From Dermatophagoides farinae (Eukaryota > Arthropoda > Arachnida > Sarcoptiformes > Pyroglyphidae): a stretch of 64,000 nucleotides of DNA. The notes below the pieces were generated by a model. The model ran no database searches. It was not told the DNA's origin and saw only the letters and a list, made by a program, of their open reading frames with translations. The position numbers and the translations under genes are program-made. Location: assembly GCF_024713945.1 (NCBI RefSeq), contig NC_134678.1:2914001-2978000 (forward strand), given 5' to 3'. Positions 1 through 15,100 of the stretch are shown piece after piece; the stretch's first letter is position 1, and every line of letters begins with the position of its first letter.

Positions 1-979
1 AATCAATTTGTTACTTTTTTTTGTCCAAAGAAAAAGCATTCTCTGTATTCTTTCCTTAAAAACACATGGTACAGGTCCACATTATTGTTTCTTATTTTTG
101 TTTGATTATGGCCACATTTATATTATAGTAATTAACAATTATATTGCAACAACTAGTCAATGTTAATGTTGATGATAATGATGATGACAAAGAATATAAA
201 AACAAATGGATTCCATTACGATTCTTTGATGATGATTATTATTATTATTATTACAGAATTGGCTAGCCAACAACAATTGAAATACAGTTTCGCCGAGTAT
301 CCCAGAATATCATTTCATGTTTATGTGTGTGTGTGTGTATGTATGTTCTTGATATATCTAATCTATAGTTTGTTTTTTTTCTGAGTTCCTTGGCATTCAA
401 GTAATTTTTTTTGTCCATTTCCCAGTTGGTTTCACTCTTCATCATAGATTTTTTTTTTCATAAAACAAAACAAAGAATGAAGGATCACATATACACGATA
501 GTGAAAGTTCAAGTCAAAGAAAAAAAAATGTTATCGGTCATATTTTGTTGGACATGTTATATCCATATATGTTATGCTAATAATAATGACATTCATTCAT
601 TCATTCAATTCAATTCAATTCCTGTGTAATGATCATCATCATCATTAGTTGATGATGAACGACGACAATGACAGTTGTAGTGTAACAAAGAAGAAAAATA
701 GTAACATTTTTTTTTGTTGTTTTTGGATTTGGAATTTCTATTCCTATCTGTATCTACAATGTGTGTGTGTGTGTGTACCAAATATCAACGACCGATTCTG
801 GTAAGTTTTTTTTTACATTTGAAAGAACAATTGTAATCACTATAGTAATAATTCGTAATCTATGTTGACCTCTATGAAGTTGTCATTTTTTGTTACACTT
901 ATATTTTTGTTGTAAATTTTTTTTTGTTACCGTACAGATATACGTAAAATAAAAATCATTCATCTCTGTTAATTCTCAG

Positions 980-1027
980 TTGATTAGCCAGTCATTTAGA
1001 TTGATTCATCAACATTAGCTGATCCAG
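980..1027 (+). other. Possible small non-coding exon (splice-bounded), weak
   Basis: An acceptor-like TTAATTCTCAG ends at 979, and a canonical donor CCAG|GTATGT sits at 1028. A further acceptor (T-rich tract then CTTCAG) ends at 1142. Together these could be a 48-nt 5' UTR exon followed by a 115-bp intron, a size typical for this gene. There is no protein signal, and such motifs also occur by chance. Confidence 0.15.
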
Positions 1028-4000
1028 GTATGTATTATCCACAAGAAAGTAATGAATAAATTGAAACTATCATTCGTTACCATTAATTCTGTTTTTTCTT
1101 TCCACCACCACAAACAATTTATCTCTATTTTTTTTCCTTCAGGTTTTTTGTTCTGTCATACAATGTTTTGTCTTTTTCTCCGGATCGGTTCACGTTGATT
1201 ATACATTCATCTGAAGAAAAAAAAACAACTACAACAAAGAGTTGACACAATGTTCCACAACAACAACAACAACAACAAAAGTCAAACAGAAATATCCTAG
1301 AAAAAAATGACAATTACACAATTAACTAATTGCTCAATTATACAGAATATATATACACATAAACGATTTCATTTACCTGAAATTTTTCTGTCCATTCTTT
1401 ACACACTGATCTGAATGCAACAATTTTTGATTGTTAATGATTTGTATGATCCAGAAAAAAATACTCCATTATCAAGCCAATTTTTTTCTGTTATATTTGA
1501 TTCAATCGCTATGTAAACTAAATACAATATTGATTTGTTTTTTCTTCTATAAATCACATCAAAAATGCTTAAACCAAATGTTGAAACCAATGGAGCAAAC
1601 TAACTAACCAACCGGATGGATGGATGGATGAAATGTACGTCCCAACCTTTTTGGTTGGACGTTTTTTTTCTGTATTTTATTCTTTGTTGTTGTTGTTGTT
1701 TTATTTTCAATCCTTAACGATAGTGATGAGACACGCACAAACACACAGACATACATGGACAAACTGACAGTGTATTTATTTCTAAAAAACGATTCAAGCA
1801 AATAAAAAAAAAACACTATTCTTTTTACCCATCTTCCTATCTCTGAAACATATGTCTCTTCATTCTCATTGTGTGTTTCATTTATTTTTTTTTTTGGTGG
1901 CTACAGTTTTGTTTTGTCTTTTTTTTCTGTTTCATCCGATTGTGTAATCAATGAAATTCTCTCGATACGTACCCCATATATATCTCATTCATCTAATTCA
2001 GTGTGTGGAGTTTTTTATTATTATTATTATTATTATTCGTTGTCCGGTTTTGGTTCATTTTATTCATTTTGTTTTTTTTTCTCGTTTTCTGATAGTTCAA
2101 TTGTGAATTCATTTTGTTGTCTATTCTATTCTAAATATGTTCGGCCTTATCAAATTGATGATAATGATGATGTTGGCTTTTGTTCCATCCATCTATCCAT
2201 CCATCCAGAGAAATAACAAACTAGCCAACCATTTTCATTTGAATCATTCATCAATTGTTATTATTATTTAATCTATTTTTTTGTGATGATGATGATGATG
2301 ATGATGATGGTCAATATGAATGGTACGAAATCATTGCAGAAATGACACCAAAATGACATGAACGGATGTAATAGTTGGAACTGTTTTTTTTTCGTTTGTT
2401 TAATCCATTATTATTTGATTTCATTCATTTATTTTTTGTGAATGTACATTAAATAAATTTTTAATTTCAAACGGATTGTTTTGTGATCAAATCAGAAGCA
2501 TCAAATAATAATAATTGTTATTGTTGTATGAAGGGATGGATGGATGGATGGATAGATAGATGAAAGAATGGATGTTCATACTAATTTGAAATTCCATAAT
2601 ATTGATGATGAACACAGCATGGGCAAAAGTAAAAATCAATTTTGTTTGTTTGGGACATTGATGTCCGAATTTTGTAAAAATAATATTATTGATGATTTAT
2701 GCAATCATGATCATTGGGCCCAAGAGAATGAATGAATGAATGAAGTGCATGTTTGAAGTGCTCTCAAAGTTTTTTTTACATTAAATTGAATTTTAAATGA
2801 TTATTTTTTTTCATTTTGTTTTTGTTTAGCTTCACACTATTGCTTATAGTCATTATTTAACTATTTGATTGATGTCATTCGATCCATTCATTCATCCCTA
2901 TAGGGATGGATCGAGTTTAGGTATACATGAGATTTCGAGTAGAAATGTTGGATTTCAAAAAAAAACGCATCACTATAGTTTTATACATTTAATACGATAC
3001 TTGTGTGTTTGTGTTTGTGTGTGTGTGTGTGATATACTCGAAATTCATCGTCATTGTCATCAACGACGGTCCGTTGATGCACGATGTATATAACGGGCAA
3101 CAAAACAAAAAAAATATCACCACTCAACCATGATGATGATGGTGATGAGCATCAAAGATCTGTAATATCTGTCTATGTTTATGTGTACATTGTAGACTTT
3201 AAACCGACTGGATGATTGCCATCATCATCATCAAAAAGCTTTAGCTCGCTTTGATGCATCGTTTGTTCCATTCATGCTTACTATTCTTGTTATTTTTCTT
3301 TCGTTTTTATTTTTTTTCTCTTGTTTCGTAGGGTTGGTTATTTCTAATTATGCTTCCAATAATAATAATAATAATAATAATAATGATGATGATAGTAGAC
3401 GACCTCACACACATACACCACCACCACCACCATATAGGATCGTCATTGGATTCCTTATACAAGACCAGAATTGAAAGTTGAATGATTTTCTCTGTTTTTT
3501 TTTCTCCTTTGTCCATACGACAATGACAATGATGACATTGATGGACAATGAATGGATGATCAAATGAATGTTTTCAAATAATGATCCTCTTCAGTCAGCC
3601 AACCATGATTTTTTTTTTTTGTTGTTGTTATCGTTGTTTTGCTAAGTAGTAGCTATAATTTTTCTTTCTACCAGTTCATCATACTGTTGGTTACATTATT
3701 ATGTTTAGGATAAATTAAATTCTTTCAAAGATTTTTAGAAAAAAAAATCAATGATGATCAAGGAAATTCAAGACATTCATATAATAATATTGATGACAAT
3801 AACAAGATGAGATATATATTTTTTCATTTCGTTCGTTCGCCAATCACCAATCAAATAATTGTCAATCAATCAGATGTTTAATGGACAGCAAGCAAAAAAA
3901 AAAAAAAATCATTGAACCAGCTAAATGACAATTGATTTCTATTAATCAAATATTATTACTTTTTAAAAGAAATCATCATCTATTTTTCACAGATATGGAT

Positions 4001-7000
4001 TCCATTTTTTTTTATTTGAAATTGCTGTGGGTGGAAACAATTTTTTTCTACTGCTGCTGCTCCGAATATATCCATTAAGAAGATTAACATTCACATCGAT
4101 GCTAATTTCAAATTGGCTACCGTATTCATATATTATAATTGATTTGTGAAAAAAAAGTGAAGAGATTTTTTTTATTTATTTGTTTTTCCATCCAATTTTC
4201 GTTTTTTTTTCTTTATTTTCGATTCTCGGATGTGGAACATTAAACAAATTCTCAGCTTTTTTTTGGATCATTGATTTTCTCGGGATGCATTGAATATAAT
4301 AACGTAGTAGTAGGTATAAAACGATTTTCAAACACGCGTACACACAACGATCATCTGGAAAGTGAGAGAGAAATCGGAGAGAAAAAAAAAATGAATGACC
4401 CAAAAGTCCATTTGTGAAATTGAAAAAAATGAACAGAAATTTTTTTTTTTCCTAACCATTCAACTGCATTGCAAGAGTCATCATTATTCATTTTTTTTTC
4501 TTATTGCATTTTTCGTAGTTTTTCTTTTGCATCCGAATGATCCACTTGTATAATGAAGAAGAAGATGGTGATGATGATGATGATGATGATGATGAAATGG
4601 AATTCAAATCTAAACTAATAATTGAAAATGATGAAAAAAAACGAATTGTTCCAATGCCATTCAATATTCATTGGCCATCATTTAGAAACATTGATATTTC
4701 GAATTGAAATTTACATTTATTCATCATTATTATTGAGTATCATCTTGAAGATGATCATAATACTGATGATGATGATCATCATCATCATCAACCAAGATGA
4801 TAATGATAATAGCCACATTTAGACATCTGGAAAAAAACAAATAAAAAATAGTGGAGAAAATTGGCAATTTTTTTTTCTTTGACCACATTCGGTTTTTTTC
4901 GTTGACTCGTCTGTTTGATGAATTCGTGCAAATTGATGAGAAATGGAGAGAGAGCACACATTAGATATGTTATTTTTGGTGTTGAAACCAGACCACAACC
5001 ACCATCATCATCATTGAATATTGGTCGAAGCCGCTATCATTATCTCATTTGAATACTGTCCATTTACACACACCCTTGTATATAAATGTTTAGCGGTATC
5101 TGTATAGGCAATTTTCGATTCAATTCAAAAAAAATCTATCTGTTTGTGTGTGTGTGTCTTTGAGGGTAATTTACCTTGTTGCGGGCCAGATCTCTTAGTT
5201 ATTGAATGATAATAACAGTAAAAAAAAATTGTGATAATAATGATGATGATTGTAATAATAAAGTTATGAATTTCAAATGATTATTACGAATTTTTTCGAT
5301 TCAATATTCCTGAAATAATCATAGACTATTCCATTGTACTTACCGATATTTTATTTTTTGTTTTTTGATTGAAAAATAACTTCTAAAATTTCGGAATTTT
5401 TTCCACAACAGTAATGGACATCTCGTGGTCAATCATTTGAATTTTAATTAATCATTAATGGATGGTCATTCGAATCCAATCGGATATGACCTTTGCCTTT
5501 TTCTAGGAATTTCATATTTATCAATAAAAAAAATTTCATTTTTTTTCCCTAATGGATTAATGATGATGATCAAAGTGTGTTGAATTTTCCATTTTTTTTT
5601 CACTAACAAAATGGTGTGTCGAATTTCATCATCATCTGTGGGTTTGTGTCTACGTGTGTGGTTGGTCAAGCGGTTCGATCTATTAGAACGAAAAAAAAAA
5701 CGGTTCAATCAACCCATAGACAGTGGATGACGATGATGATTAAATGACTTTTAGTCTGAATTCGTTTGGTCATCATCATAATTTGTAAATAACAAACCAA
5801 CCAACCAACCAATACGAGTCGATCAATTTTGACTTGAAAAAAAAATATTTGCAATCAATTAATTTGATTGTCACAATTTTTTTCGGGTTCTTTGTGTGTT
5901 TAATGTTGAAGAGGTGAGTATGAGTTGAACGAGTCTCATCAGATGATGATGATGATGATGATTGACCAATGCCTATTTGTCGATCAATCTATTTATGAAC
6001 ATGAAAATAACATTTGGTCAATGTCAAAATTGTTGGTGCTGGTGGTGGTGGTTGGTCATGAAAAAATACACAAAGTTCAAGTGAAAGAAAGAGAGTGATG
6101 AACGATTAATCGATTATGTGTCAATGAATGAAACGTTCGATTTGTATACAGAGTGAAAAAAAAACAATACAAAAAATACGAACCAAACCGAAACAACAAC
6201 AACAACAAAAAAAACAGCAGAATTGCCCACGAGAATTGCCTTTTGGTTTTCAACAAATACGATTATTGTTGGTTACATCCATCCATTGCATTAGTTTTAT
6301 TTCTCTCTCTCTTTCTCTCTTTACCTAATCAAATGGAATGTCCCATTCTAGTGATTGAAGTATTTAGTATATACCGTTATTTGTTAGGACTACCGGCTTT
6401 AGGTATAAACAATGAAAATTGAATTGAAGAAAATAACTTCCCCCCTCAAATAAAAGGCAATTTTCAGCATTATTTGTATATATAGTAATGAAAAAAAAGT
6501 CACGCCAAACATTCCTAAATTGGAGCCCAAATTGATTATGTTCGGCTGTTATATCCTGGTAGACAAATGGTCCATTGGTCGAAAATTATTATACAAAATG
6601 ACAAACCGTTATACTAGCAGCAGCAGCAACAACAACAACAACAACAATGGCACCAAACAACCTGATCACATTGATGATGATGAATGACGGGTTCCGAAGT
6701 CTAATTAATTAACTATGAACTCTCGTGTTTGAATTGAATTTGACAAAAAAAAAATCAAGTTCGATACCGGTTCGATAGAGCTTGACTTTTTCCACCATTC
6801 ATCTGTCTGTCGTTCAATTGTCATCGCCATCAAAAAAAAATCATCAGATTTTTTTTCTGAAAGGAGGGGGGACGAATGTCAAATCATCCAACAATTTACC
6901 GTTGATGATTAGGATGAACCTCATGAATCGAATGGAAAGATTGAAACAAAATCAAATCAAATGGATACTGTAATGGCTGAATGACTTGTCGCCTGATTTG

Positions 7001-9712
7001 TTGGTTGGTTGGTTGGCTGTCATCGTCTATATCATGTCATTAGAATTTTATTTTGGTGTTCACAATTTGATATCATTTTTTTCTGATTTGTTTCAAATCG
7101 ATAAATCACAAATTTTCATCTAGTTTTTTTTACAATTTGATAGTAATGCCTGATACATTTATCATGCATCCGTTTGATTGGAATGAAAATCAATTTTTTT
7201 TTCTTTTACCAATCGTCATTAGTTGGACCTTGATTTTTTATGGTTTTTCATCATCATCATCATCAACATCAACCATGTTGCAATTAATAATAATAATAAT
7301 AATAACTGTTCTGTCTGGACAGTGTTAGCATCAACAACAATAACACTTAAATTGAATGAATCTAAACGGAAATTGAGTTTTTTCTTCTCTCAATCTTTGT
7401 CTTGCTATTTGGGTATTGAGGTTTGGTGTGTTTTTTTTCCACATTCAATGTCCACATACATATTGGATTCATTTGTCAGCGTGTGTGTGTTCCAAACAAG
7501 ACCGGAAATGTATGTGTGTGTGAGTGTGCGGGTAAAAGATCATTAGTTACAACGGTAGTATGACGGTATGTGGTTATGGTTCGTATGTGTCGAATTGTTG
7601 TTGTTGTTGTTGTTCTATGATCTTGATGTAAATTGATTTACCGTTTTTTTTAATGTTGTTCAATACCAATTTTGGATTATTTTCTTTCATTCGTTTTGGT
7701 TCACCCATTTTCTTTTTGATTTCTGGTTCATTGAACGAATCACGAACGTTTGTGTGTGTTTGATTAAATTTTGTTTTTTTGTTTTGTTTTGGATTCAATC
7801 AATCAATTGAAATTGATCAATATTTGGATTTTTTTTTCTGAAATGATTGGAGATTCTATTCGATTTTGGATTTAGGATTTGTATCCAAATGATTCAAAGA
7901 CCCATCATCATCATATACACAGACGCAAGAATAAGAGTAGTGGTTCAAAATTAAACTACGAATAAAAGGGGTGGTACTTATAAAAAAAGTAGAAGCAAAT
8001 AAATATTTACAAAGTTCTAAAATTCTACTGTTTGTGTGTGTGTGTGGCTTGTTGAATACATTTCACTGTATTAAATACCACTACTATACAACAACAACAA
8101 AAACGGAGAGAAATTCAGCTTCTTTTCACGTTATTTGACCATGGGGCTAGAAACTAGCTTTTCTTGTTCCCATACCACACATCGTACAAGAGGATTCACC
8201 ACTACTGCTGTTTCGTAATCGTATTTGTGTGTGTTTGTGTTCATGTGTCCATTCAACCATCGTATCCATCTACATTCGCATTCGGTGTCTATGTTCGTTT
8301 ACGAACGGACGGTTTTTATTTGGTTTGGTTAGATTTTTATTTGTGAATAAGGGAAAAGATGAAAAATTCGCGCTTAACCACAACATTATATCATCCTTGT
8401 ATTCATCTATGAATGTGCGTGTGTTTGTATATGTCGATGTGATCATCATTGATTATCAGTGATTATATTAGTAGCCAATAAGTGTCATTTTTCAATTGTT
8501 TATGATCAAAATTCTATTTCGACCAAAACATTTTCTGTGTTTGTTTTCAAATCTGATAAAAATATTCGTGCTATTTGTACGATTATGGTGAATTATTATA
8601 ATAATGATTATTATATCTAAACACATCGTGTATTTATTCTAACACATATTTATATTTTACAACCATCTGTGTGTGTGTGTGTGTTTTTGTATGACAAATA
8701 AAATGTTCTCATCAAATCCATCAAATGATACAACCGCGATGTAAGTTTTGTATTTGATTATATTTCCCCCTTCCATCATCGTTCAGCTTTCATAAAACGA
8801 CTACGATTGATTTGATTAAAGAAAGAAAATCAATCAAATAATAACCAGAAAAACAGAAAACGAAAATCAGCCATCAGAATTGGCCACAAAATTATCACAA
8901 TTTTTTTCCATTTTAACTCAATTCTGGTTATGCAAAATTAATTTTCGATTGCACAGAATCATTGCATAAATTCATTTTCTTCTTTTATTAATTTCTATGG
9001 TTCATTCATTTTTATATTAGACTTTGCAAACAATGTCTTATGAATTTTTTCACATTTGTTTTATTTTGACTCACTAACGATATATATCTTTTAAGACCCA
9101 AAAAATACAATTACAATCATCATAATATGATGATAATGATGTGATTCTTGTTTTCGTAATTTCAAGATTCTTTGGAATTTGAAATTAGAAATTCTTTTCT
9201 TTGCTTTTTTTTCTCTCTCTCTTATCCTTTTTTTGCATTCTGTAAGTCCTACATTTACATTTATTAGGAATTCTAATTCCCATCTCACGAGAGATGTTAA
9301 TTTTTTTTTGTTGTTGTTGTTGTATTATTATATATGCGAATTGTTAAATCATTTATAATCATGTGTATATATGCTATTAATTTGTTGTATGAGTAAAATG
9401 TATAAATATGATGATGATGATTATGATGGTGGTGGCTTTCAATAGATCCTGTAGTTTTTGATTTTTCTTTTCATTTCTAATGAACTCAAATATTATTGGA
9501 CAAATGCTTTTTGATCCGAGATTCTTATTGTATTGGAAAATGATTTTTATTTCGGATGAATTCATTTAAAAACTCTGTGAATTTTTTTTTTTTTTTTTTT
9601 TGGTTGAATAGAATGGGCATAGTATTTTTTTTCTCTCTCTCTTCTTTTCTTGTTATTTGTGTTTCCAGAATATTGCATCCAAAAGATTCTTTTGGTTATT
9701 GTATTCGGACTT

Positions 9713-9737
9713 TTTTGTTTTGTTTTGTTTTGTTTTG
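9713..9737. repeat. (TTTTG)5 pentanucleotide repeat
   Basis: Five perfect TTTTG units, preceded by two extra T. One of the few pentanucleotide arrays in the window. Confidence 0.9.
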
Positions 9738-10618
9738 TCACAAATACAACAATGTGACCTGTCATTGCAAGATGTGTCGTCATCATCTTGGATCGAAATT
9801 TTTTCTACTCACAAACATATATATTATGTTTGTTTGTGTTGTTGAGTTTATTTGAAGAATGAAATTTCTATGCTGGCCATTCAGAATTTTTTTTGGTTTT
9901 CTTGAACCAAATTCATTTATTTCTACCATTAGAACTACATATTATTGAAAATCGAGTAAATATTTTTTTTTTCTGTTGCATGGCAATATTGTTGACATTA
10001 TTTAGCTAATAAAATTAACAAGATTCATATTATTTGAATGAAAATTATTATTACTCATCACTTGAATTCATTTGTATCTTTGTTTCCGTCGTTAAGAGCC
10101 ACACACACACACACACCCTATTATTGTTTACGATTTTCAATCATAATCATTCACTTAAAAATAGAAAAAACGTGACTTATATAATCACATATATTTACTA
10201 TAATAAACCATCAAACATTATCATCATATCGATTGATTGTTGTATTGAATTGAAACACATGAAAAAAAAAATGAAATTTATATAAACAAGCAATGATAAT
10301 TTCTATCTATATAAAATAACCAGCCAAAAACCAATGTTTGTGATTTTGATTTCAAGAATTGCAACAAAAACAGCAAACAACAACTACCACTACAGCAGCT
10401 GTTACTACTTGGTTGAATTTATTTTATTATGATAATAGTTACTTGGATGGCTAAAGATTTTTGATTTGATATGTAGGCGGTGGCGGCAAAAAAAAATGAT
10501 GGAAAAAGAAAAAATTTTGATTTCTGATCAAATCCACATTCATTTTGTGATATTTTAAATGCCTCTATATTAATTTTTTCAGTGAGTAATAGATTTCATT
10601 TATTTAGAATCAAAGATT

Positions 10619-10649
10619 TTTATGTTTGAATCACATATTCAAACATAAA
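10619..10649. repeat. Perfect 13-bp inverted repeat with 5-nt loop
   Basis: TTTATGTTTGAAT (10619-10631), loop CACAT, then its exact reverse complement (10637-10649). There is no adjacent gene, and no T-run that would suggest a terminator. It is too short for a microRNA precursor. Confidence 0.9.
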
Positions 10650-12155
10650 TCTCATACAATATCTCTCTGGTATCGCTGGTTTTTGCTTTGTTATTGAGAA
10701 ATTATCATCATTTTCAAATTTTTTTTTGTATCTTTATCTTACTACACAATCCAAAAATATTGATGACAAATCTTGTGAAAGTGTAATCATTACGAGTTCA
10801 ATTATCAATCATTCATTTAATGTTTTTTTTTGTTGTTGTTGTTTTGTTCCATTTTTTTTTTTATTTAGTTGACAACTAGATAATTTCTGCAAAGTCATCA
10901 TTAATATTTTCAACACTATTGAATTAATGAATGGATTGAAATCGAATACTTATCAAACTGGAGATAAATGTTTGAATTTTTCAACACAACAATATAATTC
11001 AAAAACATACAACATTATTATTCATCTAATCTGATTATCTTTGGCTCTAATCAAAGTGTAATCCGATCATTTCAAACATACAACATGGATGAAAATCCAA
11101 ATTCAACTGAAACTTTGAATCTACACATGACATGACATTCAAAAAAAAAGATGACAACTGTTGAAATCATCATTTGATTTTTTTTTTTTGATTCTTTTTT
11201 CACTGGTTGTGTTTCTGTTGATGTGTAATGTGTTGTTTTTGAATTTTTTGATTTTTTTTTTGAAAACTACATTGTAAATTATCACATGTAACGTCAAATC
11301 ATCATCATCATCTTCAACATCACACCATCACCACATGATTGGCCATTGAAATGGTAAATTTTGGCAAATGAAATTAATGCCTCTCTCTTTTTTTTTTGTT
11401 TTAAATTTTATTTTAAATGAAAAATTATTCTTGATATTCCGTTCATTTTATATAAACACAATATAAATCACATCATCATCACCGCCGCCACCACCACCAC
11501 CATTATCGATGGATTTTATTTTTCTTTTCTTTTAAATTCCGTACATTCATTCAATATTTACACCAATATAGCTTTCGGTTTTTTTTTCTCGGTAAGCTTT
11601 CACCATTCTTCATTGAATAAATATTTACATTACAAATTTGTATACAAATTTCAACATAAAAACAAGTTTTGTCGATCATTGCAACAAAAAAAAAGAGAAA
11701 GAAAGATGGATAGTTTCACTTTCTCTCTCTCTTTCTCTCATTGGTTTGGATTTGTTTTTGGAACAATACACAACGCACGTACTAATACCGAGAAAAAAAA
11801 ATCCAAATTTTGTACACTATCATTCTTCTTTTTTTTTCTTTTTGGTGGTTGCATCATCATCAATGTAAAGCATCGAAAAGCTTTTTTCCTAATTCAATGT
11901 AACAGCGACCGAGTGAAAGCTATAGTAGAAATAAAAGCCAAAAAGGTTTTATTTGTGTTATACATACAGAAGAATTTTTATTCATCTTCATTGTTGATAT
12001 TATAGTGTATGGGCCTAAAAAAAATTTTATTCTTGTTTTTTTTTTTTGCTTCATTCTCTGAAATTCTTTGACATAGTAAGAAGCTTTTTTTTCCACAGAA
12101 TAAAGCAAGTTTTATTTATCGAATAAATGATGAGAGGATTCTTCACCAAACAAAT

Positions 12156-12191
12156 AAACAAACAAACAAACAAACAAACAAACGAACGAAC
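12156..12191. repeat. AAAC repeat passing into AACG repeat
   Basis: A run of AAAC units switches to AACG units (two clear copies), then to CAA triplets. This is a compound microsatellite. Confidence 0.9.
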
Positions 12192-15100
12192 GACAACAAC
12201 AACAAAATGAAATCATGCGTTTTTTTTGAAAGAGGGTGATGATAAAAAAATGCATGATTTAATTTAGTTTCTGGAAATGAAAAAAAATGAAGAAAAAAAA
12301 CGAAAAAAAATTAAGCATCCCAGTTTAGATAGAGATAGTGATGCCGATAGCGAAAAAAAACTCTCGTTGCTCTGTCTGTGTGTGTGAGTGAATATTTATC
12401 AAAAAAATTTTTTTTAAACTTTTTCAGCATCTTCACTTTGATCCTTGGTGTATAGTGGTGCTTTTCATCATTACTTGGAAATTTTTTTCGTTGTTGTTGT
12501 TCCTTTTGGTCGAATAATAATAATATATTCGGCTTGTTCCATCATCATCATTGCTCGTCAATGTTGTTGTTGTTGTTGTTGTGTATTCATAACCACGCTT
12601 GTTTCGATTTTTGTTGTTGTTGTTGAATTTAATAATTTTTAAAATTGAATAAACATAAATTTTGGCTACTCTTTTTTTCTGCACTGTGTAAAAGTATTAG
12701 CAGCGGTAAAAGAAAAAAAAATTGAAATCACCATTTTTTTTCTTCGGGACCTTATAGTTGTTTTTTCATTGAAATTCAGTTCAATTTCTAGTGATTTATC
12801 AAAAGATTTGATTATTTCGGTACATTTCGGTCATCATTGATTAGATTTTTTTTTACTTGTTCATCAATATGTGTGTGTGTTTGATGGGGGATGTTGACAT
12901 TAAATTATACACCTATACCGTAGTGTATCGATCGATAGCCGGTTTCATTTTTGTATCATTTTAGCTATCTACTTTAGAATCTTTATATGCGATTTTTTTT
13001 TTACTTCGTTTTAGATGTCGTCAATCACCGTTGATTATCATGTTGCATATTTGATGATGAATGTCGTAATAACAAGATTGAATCAAACATTAAGGATCAC
13101 TTGCACATTTTTGATTAAAAAGCCAAATATTATCTGCATAAATAGATATTAATTAATAGTGTACATTGTATACATCATCATCATTGCTGTTTTCATTTTC
13201 TACTTTTTTTTTCTTTCGTTGATTGATTAAACATATTCGGTCTATCTTTCATTCACTCACTTATGAGAAATTTCTCTTTGATCATCATCATCATCATTCG
13301 TGAATATATGAAGGTTCATCATTAAGGTCAATTTCAAATCTATTCGGCTTGTTTTTATGTTTTCATTTCATTCGTTCAAGACATGTGTGAATCTTAATTG
13401 GTCAATTATTATCGCTTTGCAAAATGTTTATTTGTCAATGCGATCCACTTTGCCTACTAACCACCATGATCATCATCATTGCCAAATGATATTCGTTTAT
13501 TTTTTTCTTATCATTCTGGAATCGATATAAAAAAAGATGGCAAAAAAAACTTGATTTTTTTTATTTTGATCATCAAAAATGTGGTTTATCCACAATTAAA
13601 AGAAAGAAAAAAAAGCAGATTAGAGATAACAACAACAACAACAACAACAAAAATAGCAAAAAATCATTTTATCTCGATCATAAATTGTTTAGTGACCAGG
13701 TGACCTATGACTATGTTTGCTTTTTTCTGTTTAAAACCATCACTTAATAGATCTGATCTCATTATTTGATGATGATCATGATTACGATGATGATGATGAA
13801 ATTGGATGTGTTGATGATAATGATCAAACATATATACACATATAATTGTGATCTTGTCGCATCATCCTACACTTGAAATGTTGATCAAGTTTTCAAGTTT
13901 CATTTACCTTTTTTTTCTCAGACAGTTTTTTTTTGTTTTTGTTTTATTATACTCGGATTTAATTTTTTTTTATGATTTTCTGTTTCATTTTCATCTAAAT
14001 CCTTTCTAAATTAATAATTGTTTAAGTGTTTTTTTTCTTTGTTGAACCTTTTATTTTCTCAGCCAACAAATTGAAATTTATTCGTTCGTTTTTTTTACTG
14101 GACGATTGTAATCGATATCATTTTGTTTGCATGTGTGTTTTTATTTAAGATTTTCTCCTATAGTAGTATCTTGAATGGAATAACAAAAGTCGCTTGGAAA
14201 TCCTTTGCAGGGCTCATTCATTTTCATCATTTTGTGTGTGTGTGTTTGTCCTTGCTAATGTTTGAGGATCTCTCTTTAGCTTATCTTTATTCGTTTTTTA
14301 TATATTTCGGTAAAATGCTTGTTGCGCATTCAAAAAAAAAAAAATTGATGATGATGATCAATCTGGAATTTATTTTCCTTATTTTGCAATTTTAATTTCA
14401 ACTATTTTAGATTTAATTTTATCGATAATGAATTGAATATAAAATTTGAATTAACGACAACGACTCACACACACACACATTGATGATGATGATGATGATA
14501 AACACATGTGGCATTTATTGGCAATTGAATCGAAGGTGGTCAACGATGATATAATAATATGCTTGTGTTGTGTGTACACTCACAAATAACAAATAAAGAT
14601 TACGATAAAAAAAAGTTAAAGATTTGCAAATCTAATTTATTCTTCTTCTTCTTCTTCTCAATTTCATTCCAATATCTAGATTATTTTTTTTTATTTTATA
14701 ATTTTACAATCATTTTGACACGTTTGATTGTGTCTCTGTGTGTGACTTTTTTTTTGCTGCTGTTGCTGTGATTCATTACAGAGTCGTATGATGTTTTTTT
14801 TTTGTTTGTGAATTTTGGTTGATCATATATGTATATATTTGAATGACATTTCATTGTTTCATTTTTTATTTTGTAAAATGATAATGATAATTTTTTTTCC
14901 ATCTGAAATCCCAATGATGGTTTGTCGGTATTGATGGTTGAAAACACAACAACAATTACTGTCTTTTGTTTATGATGATGAGGACCACCCATTTATCCAT
15001 TATCCACCCACATTAGGTCCCTAGTTTTATTCAAAATTCGTCTTATCATCATTTTGTGTTTTATAACTTTATATTTTTTTTTTTGACTTCAAGTTTCTTT

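Larger units (their letters stand above)
1..10000. other. AT-rich non-coding DNA, block 1
   Basis: No supported gene. Holds short TG arrays (about 322-338, 761-776, 3014-3031), (ATT)n near 2017-2036, GAT arrays near 2286-2309, 4567-4594 and 5943-5963, a GGAT array near 2534-2555, (AAT)n near 3358-3382, a mixed CAG/CAA array near 6619-6648, (TTTTG)5 at 9713-9737 and a 20-T run at 9582-9601. The possible splice-bounded stretch at 980-1142 is listed separately. Confidence 0.8.

Noticed and set aside
11613-12005. 130-codon frame
   Set aside because: T-rich and A-rich low-complexity sequence without ATG at the start or splice context. A short mixed part near its end is not enough to call.
12156-12191. 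Regular short repeats that might suggest a CRISPR-like array
   Set aside because: Plain tetranucleotide microsatellite with no spacers; the genome is eukaryotic.
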